Source: an uncultured Acetatifactor sp.
GTDB taxonomy: Bacteria; Bacillota; Clostridia; Lachnospirales; Lachnospiraceae
Length of the DNA: 64,000 bases
Reading direction: 5' to 3'
Assembly (NCBI RefSeq): GCF_910585425.1
Contig: NZ_CAJUCP010000011.1
Location: forward strand, 38,665 to 102,664
The notes below the pieces were generated by a model, which did not search any database, was not told where the DNA came from, and saw only the letters and a program-made list of their open reading frames with translations. Shown one piece after another: positions 8,399 to 17,046 of the stretch; position 1 is the first letter of the stretch, and each line of letters begins with the position of its first letter. The position numbers and the translations under genes are program-made.

Positions 8399-9790
8399 CT
8401 ACGCCTCCTCATTTTTGCGCCCGCCGCGCCTCCATCCGAACCTGCGCTTCTTTCGGGCACCTTCCGCGGACTGCTCCCCGGGCATTTCTTCCGCCCCGGC
8501 CTCCCCCGCGGACTGCTCTCCGGGCATTTCTTCCGCCCCGGCCTCCTCCACGGACCGCTCCCCGGGCATTTCTTCCGCCCCGGCCTCCTCCGCGGACTGC
8601 TCTCCGGGCATTTCTTCCGCCCCGGCCTCCTCCGCCTCATCGAAATCGTCATATTCGGACTTTTTGCGCTTTTTGCGCTTCTTCCGGATTTTCTTCCCGG
8701 AAGCTTCCTCCCCCGGTTCCGCTTCCCCGGATTCCTTCGCCTTTCTCTCCTTGCGCTTCTCCCGGAGCTTCTCTATCCTGCGCTCCGCGAAATCCTGAAG
8801 CTTATGCCAGACGTCCTTCATGGTCCAGCCCTTGTGCCTCCACCAGATGCAGAAGAACACGATTGCCAATCCCACAGGGTAGAGCAGGAAGAGGATGCCG
8901 AACAACGTCAGCACCATCAGCACATCCGCATACCCTCTGGCGATGTTCTCCCAGTAAGGATAGATGATGGCCTTGCCGTTCATGGAGCGGGTTCCGAACT
9001 CCGCGATGAGCTTCAGCCTGGAAAGCAGGGAATAGCGGGAGGTATTCTCCACCACTTCCACCTCTTTCTCCTCGGCCCCCAGCTTCTCCTTGACATAATT
9101 ATAGGCAAAGCCCGTCACAGGGTTAGGCATGACTATCTCGTAATGGTTGATTCCGTGGCTGTCCCCCAGCTCCGTCAGCGTCTGGTAGGACACATACACC
9201 ACGGTGCTGTCCAGCCCCGCAGCCTCCGCGAAATGCCCGGAGGGCCTGCGGATCACGCCTGTGACGATGTGGGGGACGCCTCCGATATAGACCGTCATCC
9301 CTGCCACGTCGTTAGAGCCGAACAGCTGCCAGGCCGCATCCTCGTCTATGACGCAGTAGTCCTTCATCAGGTCATTGCCCGAAAAGTAGGAGCCGTTCAG
9401 CAGGGTCAGCGGATGGAACAGGAAAAAGTCGCCGCCGATGCCGATGGCGTCCGCCGTCAGGTTCGTCTTGCCGTTGGACAGGGTCACCTGGCCGTCCGCG
9501 CTGTAGGCATCCGCCCAGAGCCTGGCGCCTGGATTCTCCGATTCCTGAACCACGGAAGCTTCTGTCAGGGCGGCATCAACCGTATGCTCAAATTCAATGA
9601 GCGCATCCTCCGTGATGCCGGAGCCCACGGAGAAAAAGCAGCTCACCTGGGAGGCGTTCCCGTCTTCGCTCCAGCGCTGCGCCGCCGTCTGGGTAAGCTG
9701 GCTGCGTCCCAGATGGTTCGACACGAGCAACAGAATCAGGAAGATGAGAAAGGAAATCCCCCCGCTTATGCCCAGTACTATTCTCTTCAT
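8399..9790 (-). CDS. MacB-core-like membrane protein with charged repetitive cytoplasmic tail
   Basis: 463 aa. Seen: an N-terminal membrane segment (about 5-25); an extracellular region (about 26-285) resembling the MacB/FtsX periplasmic core (GGDFFLFHPLTLLNGSYF, CVIDEDAAWQLFG, VYIGGVPHIVTGV, VVYVSYQTL); one long hydrophobic stretch at about 288-317; then a Lys/Arg-rich segment followed by four 14-residue acidic repeats (EEAGAEEMPGEQSA) and a basic end. True MacB/FtsX permeases have four membrane segments per core domain and work with an ATPase. This protein seems to have only two and no partner ATPase is nearby, so it probably does not form a classical exporter. It sits between the HlyD-like gene and the second solute-binding gene; RBS AAGGAAGG. 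Function unknown; a structural or sensory role is an inference. Confidence 0.75.
   Translation of the reverse strand: MKRIVLGISGGISFLIFLILLLVSNHLGRSQLTQTAAQRWSEDGNASQVSCFFSVGSGITEDALIEFEHTVDAALTEASVVQESENPGARLWADAYSADGQVTLSNGKTNLTADAIGIGGDFFLFHPLTLLNGSYFSGNDLMKDYCVIDEDAAWQLFGSNDVAGMTVYIGGVPHIVTGVIRRPSGHFAEAAGLDSTVVYVSYQTLTELGDSHGINHYEIVMPNPVTGFAYNYVKEKLGAEEKEVEVVENTSRYSLLSRLKLIAEFGTRSMNGKAIIYPYWENIARGYADVLMVLTLFGILFLLYPVGLAIVFFCIWWRHKGWTMKDVWHKLQDFAERRIEKLREKRKERKAKESGEAEPGEEASGKKIRKKRKKRKKSEYDDFDEAEEAGAEEMPGEQSAEEAGAEEMPGERSVEEAGAEEMPGEQSAGEAGAEEMPGEQSAEGARKKRRFGWRRGGRKNEEA
8469..8636 (-). repeat. 42-bp coding tandem repeat, four copies
   Basis: Units at 8469, 8511, 8553 and 8595 encode a 14-residue acidic repeat at the C-terminus of the MacB-core-like protein (about residues 386-441). 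Copies differ at few positions, so copy number is likely to vary between strains. Confidence 0.95.
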
Positions 9791-9811
9791 ATGGAATGCC
9801 TTCCTTCCCGA

Positions 9812-11698
9812 TTACCCTTCCGCCAGCCTGACTTGCTTTCCGGCCTCCACGGGCTTGGTGGATGTAGTGATTACAAACTCGTAGCCATACAGTGCGGCGC
9901 TGATCGCGGACTGGGTGTCGTCGCTGGCCAATACCTCCACATCCACCCGCGTGGCGATATAACGGGTATTCAGGGGCCCGGGCTTGGATTCCACGATCAG
10001 GATGAATTTGCCGTTGTTGTCCTCCCGAATCGCGCTGTTGGGCACGATCAGGTCGTAGTTGGCGCTCTTCTGGCCCACGGATACATTCAGGGTCTGCCCT
10101 GCCGTCACATCGCCGTCCACGTCAAAGGTCAGCAGCTTCTTCTGTCCCGGCTCAGTGGGGTCGGGCTTGATGTTGGCCAGGGTCACTTTCAGGTCGTCAT
10201 ATCTCCAGGCGTTCACCAGATCCGCCACGTCTCCCACGGACAGCCGCTTGGCCTGTTCGTTGGTAACGGAGAAGCTCATGGAGAAGCCCTTGCCCGCAGG
10301 CTGCAGAACCGCCGCGGGGGTGCCGGGCTCAGTGCTCTCTCCCGCCACCACGTTCAGGGTGGTCACCGTGCCTGCCACGGGGGCTGTGATGGTGGCGCCT
10401 ACGGATTTGTCCGTCAGCTCCTTCACCAGCTTCTCCTGATCCGCGATTTTGGTCAGGAGGGCCGAGAGATCCACCTCCTTGTTGAATCCTGCCAGGAGGT
10501 CTGTCAGTTCCTTCTCCACGTCCTCCTTCTCGGTGGTGGCCTTGCTCAGGCTCAGGGTCAGGTCGGCCTTTTCGTTGTTCAGGGCTTCCCGCTCTCCGCC
10601 GCCGGAGCCGCCCGCCTGCTTGTTTGCCAGGTTGCGCTGGGCATCGGCAAGCTTGCCCTCCCAGGTGCCCTTGGCGGTCACGGCGCTGTCGTATTCGGTC
10701 TGGGCCTCGTTTATCTTCTTCTGGGCCTCTGCGCGGTCTGACTCGATGGCGGCGCTGGCATTCGCCAGAGCCTGGTTGGCATTCTCCAAAGCCAAATATG
10801 CGCTTTCCTCAGCTTTCTGAGCCTCCTTCACACTGCCCTCACCCTCACTCTTTAGACGGTCAAGCGCAGCCTGATCCTCAGCGCTCAAATCTCCCTGAGC
10901 CGCCTTCTCCTCAAGGCTTTTCTGACGATTTTCCCTCTCGCTTCTCTCCTTTACCGCATTATCCACAGCCGTCTGGCAGGCCGCCACATTGTCCTGCGCC
11001 ACCTGCACCGCGCTGTTCACGGATTCCAGCACGCCCTTAGCCGCCTCCAGCTTCTGATTTGCCGTCTCAATCCACGCCGTGGCCTTGCTCAGCTCTGCCT
11101 GGGCATAATTCACCGCCTGCTGCTCCGCGGAGGTGTCCACCGAGCCGTCCCCCAGTTTGCCCAGGGCAGCGTCTATCTCCGCAATCCGGTTGTTGTAGGC
11201 ATCGATAGTGTTCTCCAGGGCATCAATCCGGCTGTTGTAGGCATCAATCTGGGCCACCTTGGACTCCGTAGAGGTCACATTGCCGGTCTGCACCTTGTTC
11301 ACGATATTGGAGGAGGTGTCCGCCGCCACGATGGCCTTGTCATACTCCGCCTTCAGGCTGTCCAGCTGGGTCTTGGCCTCCTTCAGCTCCGTGCTCTCCG
11401 CATCCTCCAGATACATCAATACATCGTCCTTCTCCACCTGGTCCCCCACCTTCACGGCCACCTGGGACACCTTCCTGGATTCCGACACCTCCACATTGTA
11501 GGGATTTCCGCTCTCCACTACCCCTGAGCCGCGGATCTTGGCCGTGATGGTCCCCGACTCCACGTACTGCGTGGCTACCTCCGGCAGGGAATAGTTCATG
11601 ATGGTGTTGGAGAAAAAGGTGAGCACCAGCATCACCGACAAGAATATGATGGCCGCTGTCTTCACCCATTCCCTTCTCTTCTTTCCGTTCTCGTTCAT
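9812..11698 (-). CDS. HlyD/membrane-fusion-type adaptor with long coiled coil
   Basis: 628 aa. Seen: one membrane anchor (about 15-35); the first half of a lipoyl-like barrel (SGTITAKIRGSGVVESGNPY, VAVKVGDQVEKDDVLMYL); a very long heptad-rich coiled coil with a Gly/Ser break (about 95-445); the second half of the lipoyl domain (TITAPVAGTVTTLNVVAGE); then beta-barrel and membrane-proximal domains. This is the architecture of HlyD/MacA periplasmic adaptors. In a single-membrane cell it would span the wall-side space. RBS GGAGAGG. It lies between sugar permeases and a MacB-core-like gene, so it may bridge them, but no cognate exporter ATPase is present. A stretch at about 10793-10965 inside the coil is visibly richer in A+T than its surroundings. 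Confidence 0.85.
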   Translation of the reverse strand: MNENGKKRREWVKTAAIIFLSVMLVLTFFSNTIMNYSLPEVATQYVESGTITAKIRGSGVVESGNPYNVEVSESRKVSQVAVKVGDQVEKDDVLMYLEDAESTELKEAKTQLDSLKAEYDKAIVAADTSSNIVNKVQTGNVTSTESKVAQIDAYNSRIDALENTIDAYNNRIAEIDAALGKLGDGSVDTSAEQQAVNYAQAELSKATAWIETANQKLEAAKGVLESVNSAVQVAQDNVAACQTAVDNAVKERSERENRQKSLEEKAAQGDLSAEDQAALDRLKSEGEGSVKEAQKAEESAYLALENANQALANASAAIESDRAEAQKKINEAQTEYDSAVTAKGTWEGKLADAQRNLANKQAGGSGGGEREALNNEKADLTLSLSKATTEKEDVEKELTDLLAGFNKEVDLSALLTKIADQEKLVKELTDKSVGATITAPVAGTVTTLNVVAGESTEPGTPAAVLQPAGKGFSMSFSVTNEQAKRLSVGDVADLVNAWRYDDLKVTLANIKPDPTEPGQKKLLTFDVDGDVTAGQTLNVSVGQKSANYDLIVPNSAIREDNNGKFILIVESKPGPLNTRYIATRVDVEVLASDDTQSAISAALYGYEFVITTSTKPVEAGKQVRLAEG

Positions 11699-11757
11699 CG
11701 CTCTTCCTCTCCTCTAATCCTCTATCTGTCTAAAATACAAACTGAAACTGGTGCAAG

Positions 11758-12717
11758 TCAGCCCTTGATTCCGCCCTGATATGTAATGCCGTCCACCAGA
11801 TACTCCTCCCCGTACAGGAAAATCAGCAGGCTGGGCACCATGTAGATCGTAGCCACCGCGAACGCCAGCCCGATCTCCCCCGCGTTGATCTTGCTCAGGA
11901 ATACCGACAGGGGATGCTGCTCCGGATCCGACATCAGAATCAGCGGCTGCTCTACCATGTTCCAGTAGTCAATGAACACCAGTATGGCCGCGGAGCATAT
12001 GGCCCCCTTGCACAGCGGCAGGCATATCTTGCGGTAGATCTGCCATTCCCCGGCCCCGTCTATCTGCGCCGCCTCCAGCACCGACTCCGGGATCCTGCGC
12101 ATGAACTTGGTCAGCAGGAACACCGCAAAGGGCGAGAAGATGCCGGGGAGCCAGATGGCCCAGTTGGTGTCCAGGAGGTTCAGCCAGTCGCTGACCAGGT
12201 AGTTGGGCACCAGCGTCACCTGATAGGGCATCAGCATCAGGATGATGTACGCGAAGAATATGATCTCCCGGATCCTCCCCCGGTATCTGGCGAAGCCGTA
12301 GGAGGCCAGGGAAGCCACCGTCAGCTGGAACACCACGATGGGCCCCACCAGTATCACGGAATTCCAGAACTTGAACAGGTATTCCGGGCTCTTGAACAGC
12401 ACCGTATTGTACTGGCTGAAGGATACCATGTCGGGAATGAACTTCAAGTTCACCCTCTCCGAGATATATACCTTGCCGCCATTGGCGTCCGTGGCGAAGA
12501 TGGAGCCATAGTTGGCCGAGATCTCCGAGGCCGCCATGAAGGAATTCGTAATGGTCAGCACGATGGGCATCAGGAACAGAATCGCGAAGGTCGCCGCCAC
12601 GATGGTGGCCAGCCCGATCTTCACAGTCTGGCGCCTCTTCCTGCGCATGGCCAGCCTCCTGTCCCGCTCTCTGGGATCCAACGGGGCCGCAGGCATGTTT
12701 TCCGGTCTCTTTTTCAC
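11758..12717 (-). CDS. Sugar ABC transporter permease, MalG/CUT1 type
   Basis: 319 aa with six predicted membrane helices; the first is at about 35-58. The cytoplasmic EAA loop that contacts the ATPase is intact (EAAQIDGAGEWQIYRKICLPL). The start is GTG at 12717, overlapping the stop of the upstream permease by 4 nt (GTGA), so the two are translationally coupled. It should form a heterodimeric channel with the neighbouring permease and take solute from the lipoprotein encoded at 13688-15982. No ATPase gene is in the operon. In Firmicutes such CUT1 importers commonly share a housekeeping MsmX-type ATPase encoded elsewhere, which is the likely arrangement here. Confidence 0.92.
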   Translation of the reverse strand: MKKRPENMPAAPLDPRERDRRLAMRRKRRQTVKIGLATIVAATFAILFLMPIVLTITNSFMAASEISANYGSIFATDANGGKVYISERVNLKFIPDMVSFSQYNTVLFKSPEYLFKFWNSVILVGPIVVFQLTVASLASYGFARYRGRIREIIFFAYIILMLMPYQVTLVPNYLVSDWLNLLDTNWAIWLPGIFSPFAVFLLTKFMRRIPESVLEAAQIDGAGEWQIYRKICLPLCKGAICSAAILVFIDYWNMVEQPLILMSDPEQHPLSVFLSKINAGEIGLAFAVATIYMVPSLLIFLYGEEYLVDGITYQGGIKG

Positions 12718-13661
12718 CCCTCCACATCCTTTCCGAAACGATTCTCAGCGATGAACAGGACACCGATGATCACGATCATCACCAAAGACATCAGAATCGC
12801 TGCCGCAGACAGCGTCTGGTAGTCCAGGGACTTGAACTTATTGTTCATGAAATGCTGCAGCGTGTAGATAGAGTCATAGGGGTAATCCGTTGTCAGCAGA
12901 TATACCTCCCTGAAAATCTTGAACGAATTGATCAGCGACATAATCGCCACGAACAGCAGCGTAGACGACAGATAGCGAATTTTTATGTAGAAGAACGTCT
13001 GCAGGGGCCTGGCGCTCTCCAGCTCCGCCACCTCCAGGATGTCCTTCGGTATGCTGGCCAGCGCCGCCATGAACAGGATCATGTTGTAGCCCAGATTCTT
13101 CCACAGGAACAATATGACGATTACCACAAGCGCGTAATCGGATTTCAGCCAGTCGATCTTGTCGCCGCCCAGGGCCGCCAGCACCTCGTTCACCGCGCCG
13201 TTATAGTGGAACAGCACCTGCCAGATCAGCACGATGGAAGCCACGGGCACCATCATGGGGCTCAGGAAGAAGGTACGGAACTGGCTCCGGAAAGGGAGCT
13301 TGGCCTCCAGCACGATGGCCAGCAGCAGGGACAGCACCACCGCCAGCGGCACCGCCACAGCCGAGAACATGAACGTATTGTGCACAGCCCGCCGGAACGC
13401 GGTATTGCCCATGATGCTCGTAAAATTGTCCAGAAATACAAAATTACCGCTGATGGGATTGTCTACCAGCGAATAATAGATGACCACCAGGAAGGGGAGG
13501 ATGAAAAAAGCCAGCACTCCCAAGAAGCTGGGGGCGATGTACGCCCCCGAGCTGATCTTGATCTTGCGCATCCTTCTGGTGGATTTATTTTGATGTCCTT
13601 TTGCGGAAGCCTCCGGCGGTTTTCCGCTTTTTTTAAATCTCTTCACTCTCATAACTCCCAT
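12714..13661 (-). CDS. Sugar ABC transporter permease, MalF/UgpA type
   Basis: 315 aa from the ATG at 13661, chosen because GGGAG lies 8 nt upstream; a TTG at 13676 would overlap that RBS. A basic N-terminal tail precedes six membrane helices (first at about 40-62, GAYIAPSFLGVLAFFILPF). The EAA loop is degenerate (EVAELESARPLQTFFYIKIRYL): the usual DGA is ESA and the Leu-Pro is Ile-Arg, so coupling to the ATPase may be asymmetric, with the MalG-like partner holding the canonical loop. It follows the solute-binding gene by 26 nt. Confidence 0.92.
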   Translation of the reverse strand: MGVMRVKRFKKSGKPPEASAKGHQNKSTRRMRKIKISSGAYIAPSFLGVLAFFILPFLVVIYYSLVDNPISGNFVFLDNFTSIMGNTAFRRAVHNTFMFSAVAVPLAVVLSLLLAIVLEAKLPFRSQFRTFFLSPMMVPVASIVLIWQVLFHYNGAVNEVLAALGGDKIDWLKSDYALVVIVILFLWKNLGYNMILFMAALASIPKDILEVAELESARPLQTFFYIKIRYLSSTLLFVAIMSLINSFKIFREVYLLTTDYPYDSIYTLQHFMNNKFKSLDYQTLSAAAILMSLVMIVIIGVLFIAENRFGKDVEG

Positions 13662-13687
13662 CCGCCTGTCTCCCAAGGCCGCAGGCG

Positions 13688-15982
13688 CTATTTATTCTCG
13701 CCCACGTAAATCTTGATGCGGCTCTGGATGACCGAAGCCACCTCGTCCACGCTCTTCTGTCCCTTGTAGAAGGGCGCCGCCTCCTCGTTAATGATATTGA
13801 GGACTTCATCTCCCTGGGAATAGCTCACAGGCTTTGCAACCTCCATCAGGGACAGAGCCAGATCCACCTCCTCCTGGGTGGGGATGCGGTACTCGTAGCT
13901 CCAGCCGTCCCCATAGGAGATGCTGCTGCCGCCCCCCATGACGATGGGTTCCCCGTTCTCGTCATAGTAAAGCTCCCCGTTCTCGTCCGTATAGTATTTC
14001 ACCTCCACGGCATCCGCCGCCATGGCGTTCAGCTTGCTCTTCATGGTAGGGAACCCAATGGAGCTAAAGCCCCTGTCGGGATTCTCCTCCTTCGTCAGGA
14101 AGCCCTCGATGAATTCCCACGCGCCGTCCTTATGCCCTGACTTGGATGTGATGGCATAGGCCTGGGAGGCGGAGAGCATGCAGCCCACGCTGCCGTCCAT
14201 AGTGGGATAACCGATATAGGAGGCATCCCCCTGGAAGATTTCATTGCACATCTGCAGCCCATTGAAGTCGTAGATATTCTCTTCATAGAGGAGCACCTGG
14301 CCCTTCTGAATCTTGTTGGGCGTGGACACGTCCTCCTTCTCCCAGTCATACTCCTCCGGGAACCGATTGGCGAAATTCAGTATATCCTTGAACTCTTCGG
14401 AGTCAAACCGGCATTCCCCGGTGGACCAGTCGATGAAGTAATCGGCATTGTACGCCATCAGTGTCATCATGATGACATCCTTCGTCTTGCTGTCGAACAG
14501 CAGGGCGTCCGGATGGGCATCCGCATAGGCTATCAGCTCCTCCAGTGTCCATCCCATCTCCGTGCCTACCTCAGACCCCTTGCCTACCACGGTCGACATC
14601 TGGAAGCCATAGGGGATGCTCACCAATTTGCCGTCCAGGGTGTAAGCCTCCAGGATGTTCTCCAGGAAATCCTCCCGGCTCAGCTTTTCGCTCTTCTCCA
14701 GATAGCCGTTCAGATCCTCGAAGACGCCCTTGGCCGCCAGCTGCTTGATGTTCAGGCCGCTCAAGTCCAGGATGTCCGGGCAGTTGTTGGAGGTGATGTC
14801 ATTGTTCAGCCTATTGATGCCGTCCGTCATGAAGGCCTGGTAATCGTCCCCGTCGTAGTCATTGTAGTTCAGATACTCCCGGATGCTGATGTGGTACTTG
14901 TCATTGGACTTGTTGAACTTCACCGCTGCGGACTGGATATTGGAATCACCGTAGAGGCTGCCGATGAGAATCGTCTCCTTCTGGGGCACCTCGCTGGCCT
15001 TTGTCTTGGTCAGCAGCGCGATGCTCTTCTCATTGGTCTCCCAGTCCGAAGCGACGGCCAGGATGCGGCCGTCCTCCAGCCCCCAGAAGTTCTCCACAGT
15101 GTTGCCGTTGATATCGCTGTCCAGCCAGGTGAACAGCTCCGTGGATGTCTGGGACTTCACGTCATACTCGTACACCCTATTGCCGTCCTGGGCCATGAAG
15201 TCCTTTTCGATGCCGGGCACCAGCGCGTTGCTGTTGCTGCTGGGATAGTTCTCATATGTATTGCCCGTCTTCTTGCCGTCAAAGTCGATATCGCACAGGA
15301 CAGTGTCTCCATTGCTGGTGTAATAGCACAGATACATCTTGCCGTCCTTGCCGCTGCCCATGGCCCGGATCCAGTTGACATCGGCTCCCAGGGACACTGT
15401 CCCCCGCTTGTTGCCATCCGCGTCGAACAGCCAGACATTGTTCTCTCCTGTCACATAAATCCGGCCCTCTCCGTCGATGGCCATGTTGTCCACATAGCTC
15501 TCGGCCACCAGCTCCGTCATGTCCTCCGCGAATATCTGCTTGCCCTCGGCATCGAACTTGCACAGGAATGTCTCGGACTTGGTGTAGTCCTCATTATAGA
15601 CATTGGTGGTGCCGTACATGCTGCCGTCCTGGGCATAGACCAGGCGGTTCAGGTTCCAGTTCTTCTCCTCCACATAATTCAGCGGTGTCTTCGTTATGTT
15701 TCCGTCCGCCAGGGAATACCTGCAGATGCTCTGGGTGGAAGTCTCCGTTTCCTCGTCATAGTCGTAGGACTGGTAGCAGAGGGAGTCCCCCACCAGCTGC
15801 ATGTCATAGAAGGAAACGTTCTCGTCGTCGATGGTGATGAACTCCGGCACCCAGACCCATTCCTTCTTCTCCGTCTCCCCCCCTGAGGAATTCCCGCAGG
15901 CCGCCAGGGATAACGCCATGGCCGCCGAAAGCGCCAGCCCCAGGACGCGCCGACAGATTGCCTTGTTTTTCATAAGCTTCAT
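13688..15982 (-). CDS. Extracellular solute-binding lipoprotein with N-terminal propeller-like domain (first copy of operon)
   Basis: First gene of the operon, 764 aa. The start at 15982 is chosen over a longer frame because AAAAGGAG lies 10 nt upstream. Seen: a lipobox LAAC (Cys29); a beta-propeller-like N-terminal half with repeated blades (YVDNMAIDGEGRIYVTGE, MGSGKDGKMYLCYY) to about residue 345; then a solute-binding domain (HISIREYLNYNDYDGDDY, CPDILDLSGLN, SYIGYPTMDG) to the end. The organisation matches the paralogue at the 3' end of the operon, minus its acidic insert. It probably delivers an oligosaccharide to the two permeases. The propeller may bind polysaccharide or protein; that is inference. 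Confidence 0.88.
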   Translation of the reverse strand: MKLMKNKAICRRVLGLALSAAMALSLAACGNSSGGETEKKEWVWVPEFITIDDENVSFYDMQLVGDSLCYQSYDYDEETETSTQSICRYSLADGNITKTPLNYVEEKNWNLNRLVYAQDGSMYGTTNVYNEDYTKSETFLCKFDAEGKQIFAEDMTELVAESYVDNMAIDGEGRIYVTGENNVWLFDADGNKRGTVSLGADVNWIRAMGSGKDGKMYLCYYTSNGDTVLCDIDFDGKKTGNTYENYPSSNSNALVPGIEKDFMAQDGNRVYEYDVKSQTSTELFTWLDSDINGNTVENFWGLEDGRILAVASDWETNEKSIALLTKTKASEVPQKETILIGSLYGDSNIQSAAVKFNKSNDKYHISIREYLNYNDYDGDDYQAFMTDGINRLNNDITSNNCPDILDLSGLNIKQLAAKGVFEDLNGYLEKSEKLSREDFLENILEAYTLDGKLVSIPYGFQMSTVVGKGSEVGTEMGWTLEELIAYADAHPDALLFDSKTKDVIMMTLMAYNADYFIDWSTGECRFDSEEFKDILNFANRFPEEYDWEKEDVSTPNKIQKGQVLLYEENIYDFNGLQMCNEIFQGDASYIGYPTMDGSVGCMLSASQAYAITSKSGHKDGAWEFIEGFLTKEENPDRGFSSIGFPTMKSKLNAMAADAVEVKYYTDENGELYYDENGEPIVMGGGSSISYGDGWSYEYRIPTQEEVDLALSLMEVAKPVSYSQGDEVLNIINEEAAPFYKGQKSVDEVASVIQSRIKIYVGENK

Positions 15983-16053
15983 TTTCCATATACTCCTTTT
16001 ACATGATCCGGCACAGCCCCCGGCCCGCATTCCCCGCGGGACTGTACGCAAAA

Positions 16054-16099
16054 ATACTCAATATGTAGTGCAGACAAGATAACGCTACATACTGAGTAT
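16054..16099. promoter_or_regulatory. Large inverted repeat (candidate operator)
   Basis: Arms ATACTCAATATGTAG (16054-16068) and CTACATACTGAGTAT (16085-16099) match at 14 of 15 positions with a 16-bp spacer. The right arm overlaps the -10 element of the operon promoter and the left arm covers the start of the leader, the expected position for a repressor or a dimeric regulator. Confidence 0.7.
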
Positions 16100-16103
16100 A
16101 TCA
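16095..16103 (-). promoter_or_regulatory. Extended -10 promoter of the importer/adaptor operon
   Basis: On the minus strand TGATATACT gives an extended -10 (TGn plus TATACT at 16100-16095). No good -35 is seen 17 bp upstream (GGTACA). Transcription should begin near 16088, about 105 nt before the ATG at 15982. The block 16100-16185 is A+T rich and holds nothing else I recognise. Confidence 0.6.
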
Positions 16104-16185
16104 CACTATGGCCGAAATGTACCTTAAGATTTTATGAATTACAGAAGAATAAAGCTTAATTTTGCAATAATTCTGTAACAAACGC

Positions 16186-17019
16186 TCACTTGGCGCTCTT
16201 CTGTGTGCAGCTTAGGGCCTCCTGGCACATGTTCACGCGGATATAGAGCTTGCCCAGCTCCCGTCTGCGCTTCCTGGCCCTCATCATGCTGGCCACATGG
16301 TTGTAGAACCAGAAGGACTGCACCAGCACATTGTTCAGGCTGCCCATCTTCTCCTTGGTGGTGCCCATGTAGTACCGGCCTCCGCAGGTGCAGGCCTCCC
16401 GCCCCTTCTCCTTCACTAGGCGGATCAGATCCGACTCGCAGGCGATTTCGCCCTCGAACTCCGTGTAGGCATAGCCCACGCAGTCCTCCCTGTGGGCATC
16501 GCTGCCGCCGAAGACGGGCTTCTCGAACCTGGCGGCGATCTCCATGGCAGTGACGTTGCTCTCCGGGCTCTCGCAGGCGTTGAAGCCCTCCAGGAAGTCG
16601 AATTTGTCCATCACGGCCAGGCGGTTCCTGTGCTTCCTGGTATTGGTGATGCTCAAGTACCTCTCCCCGCAGGGGTGGGCGGGCCCCAGGATTCCACCGT
16701 TCTTGTGGACGACCTCTATCAGGAACTGCACCGGCAGGCCCCGCAGCTCCAGAATCTTCAGCTTCACACCCTCGGGCATGATCACCAGGATATGGCCGGC
16801 GTCAATGGTGTCGTACTCCACGCCCTTCAGGACTATGAACCCGTCTTCATCCCCGTCCCCATGCAGCCTCTTCCAGCTGCGGTAGCCCTTGTAGGAGTCG
16901 TGGTCTGTGACCAGCATCCCCTGGAAGCCCTTCTCCTTCAGGCAGGAGATGAATTCCGCTATGGGCACCTTCCCGTCCAGGGAGCCCTCCTTTGTGTGAC
17001 AGTGCATATCGAATTTCAT
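16186..17019 (-). CDS. PHP-domain metal-dependent phosphoesterase
   Basis: 277 aa from ATG 17019, chosen because AAAGG lies 9 nt upstream; an ATG at 17028 adds three residues but sits on top of that RBS. PHP signatures are present: KFDMHCHTKEG, LVTDHDSY, GVEYDTIDAGHILVI, ILGPAHPCGE and a late GGSDAHRED. These supply the usual metal ligands for a trinuclear phosphoesterase site. Substrate cannot be predicted; homologues include RNA/nucleotide and signalling phosphoesterases. A basic C-terminal tail (MMRARKRRRELGK) is unusual and may contact nucleic acid or membrane. It starts 27 nt after the FtsX-type permease gene and is probably its operon partner. Confidence 0.85.
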   Translation of the reverse strand: MKFDMHCHTKEGSLDGKVPIAEFISCLKEKGFQGMLVTDHDSYKGYRSWKRLHGDGDEDGFIVLKGVEYDTIDAGHILVIMPEGVKLKILELRGLPVQFLIEVVHKNGGILGPAHPCGERYLSITNTRKHRNRLAVMDKFDFLEGFNACESPESNVTAMEIAARFEKPVFGGSDAHREDCVGYAYTEFEGEIACESDLIRLVKEKGREACTCGGRYYMGTTKEKMGSLNNVLVQSFWFYNHVASMMRARKRRRELGKLYIRVNMCQEALSCTQKSAK

Positions 17020-17046
17020 TGCTTTCATCCTTTCATCAATCCATGC

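Noticed and set aside
8162..10741. An 859-codon open frame on the plus strand opposite the adaptor operon
   Set aside because: It is antisense to two well-supported genes, has no family-like sequence or RBS, and is rich in His/Gly/Leu as expected from complementing G+C-rich codons.
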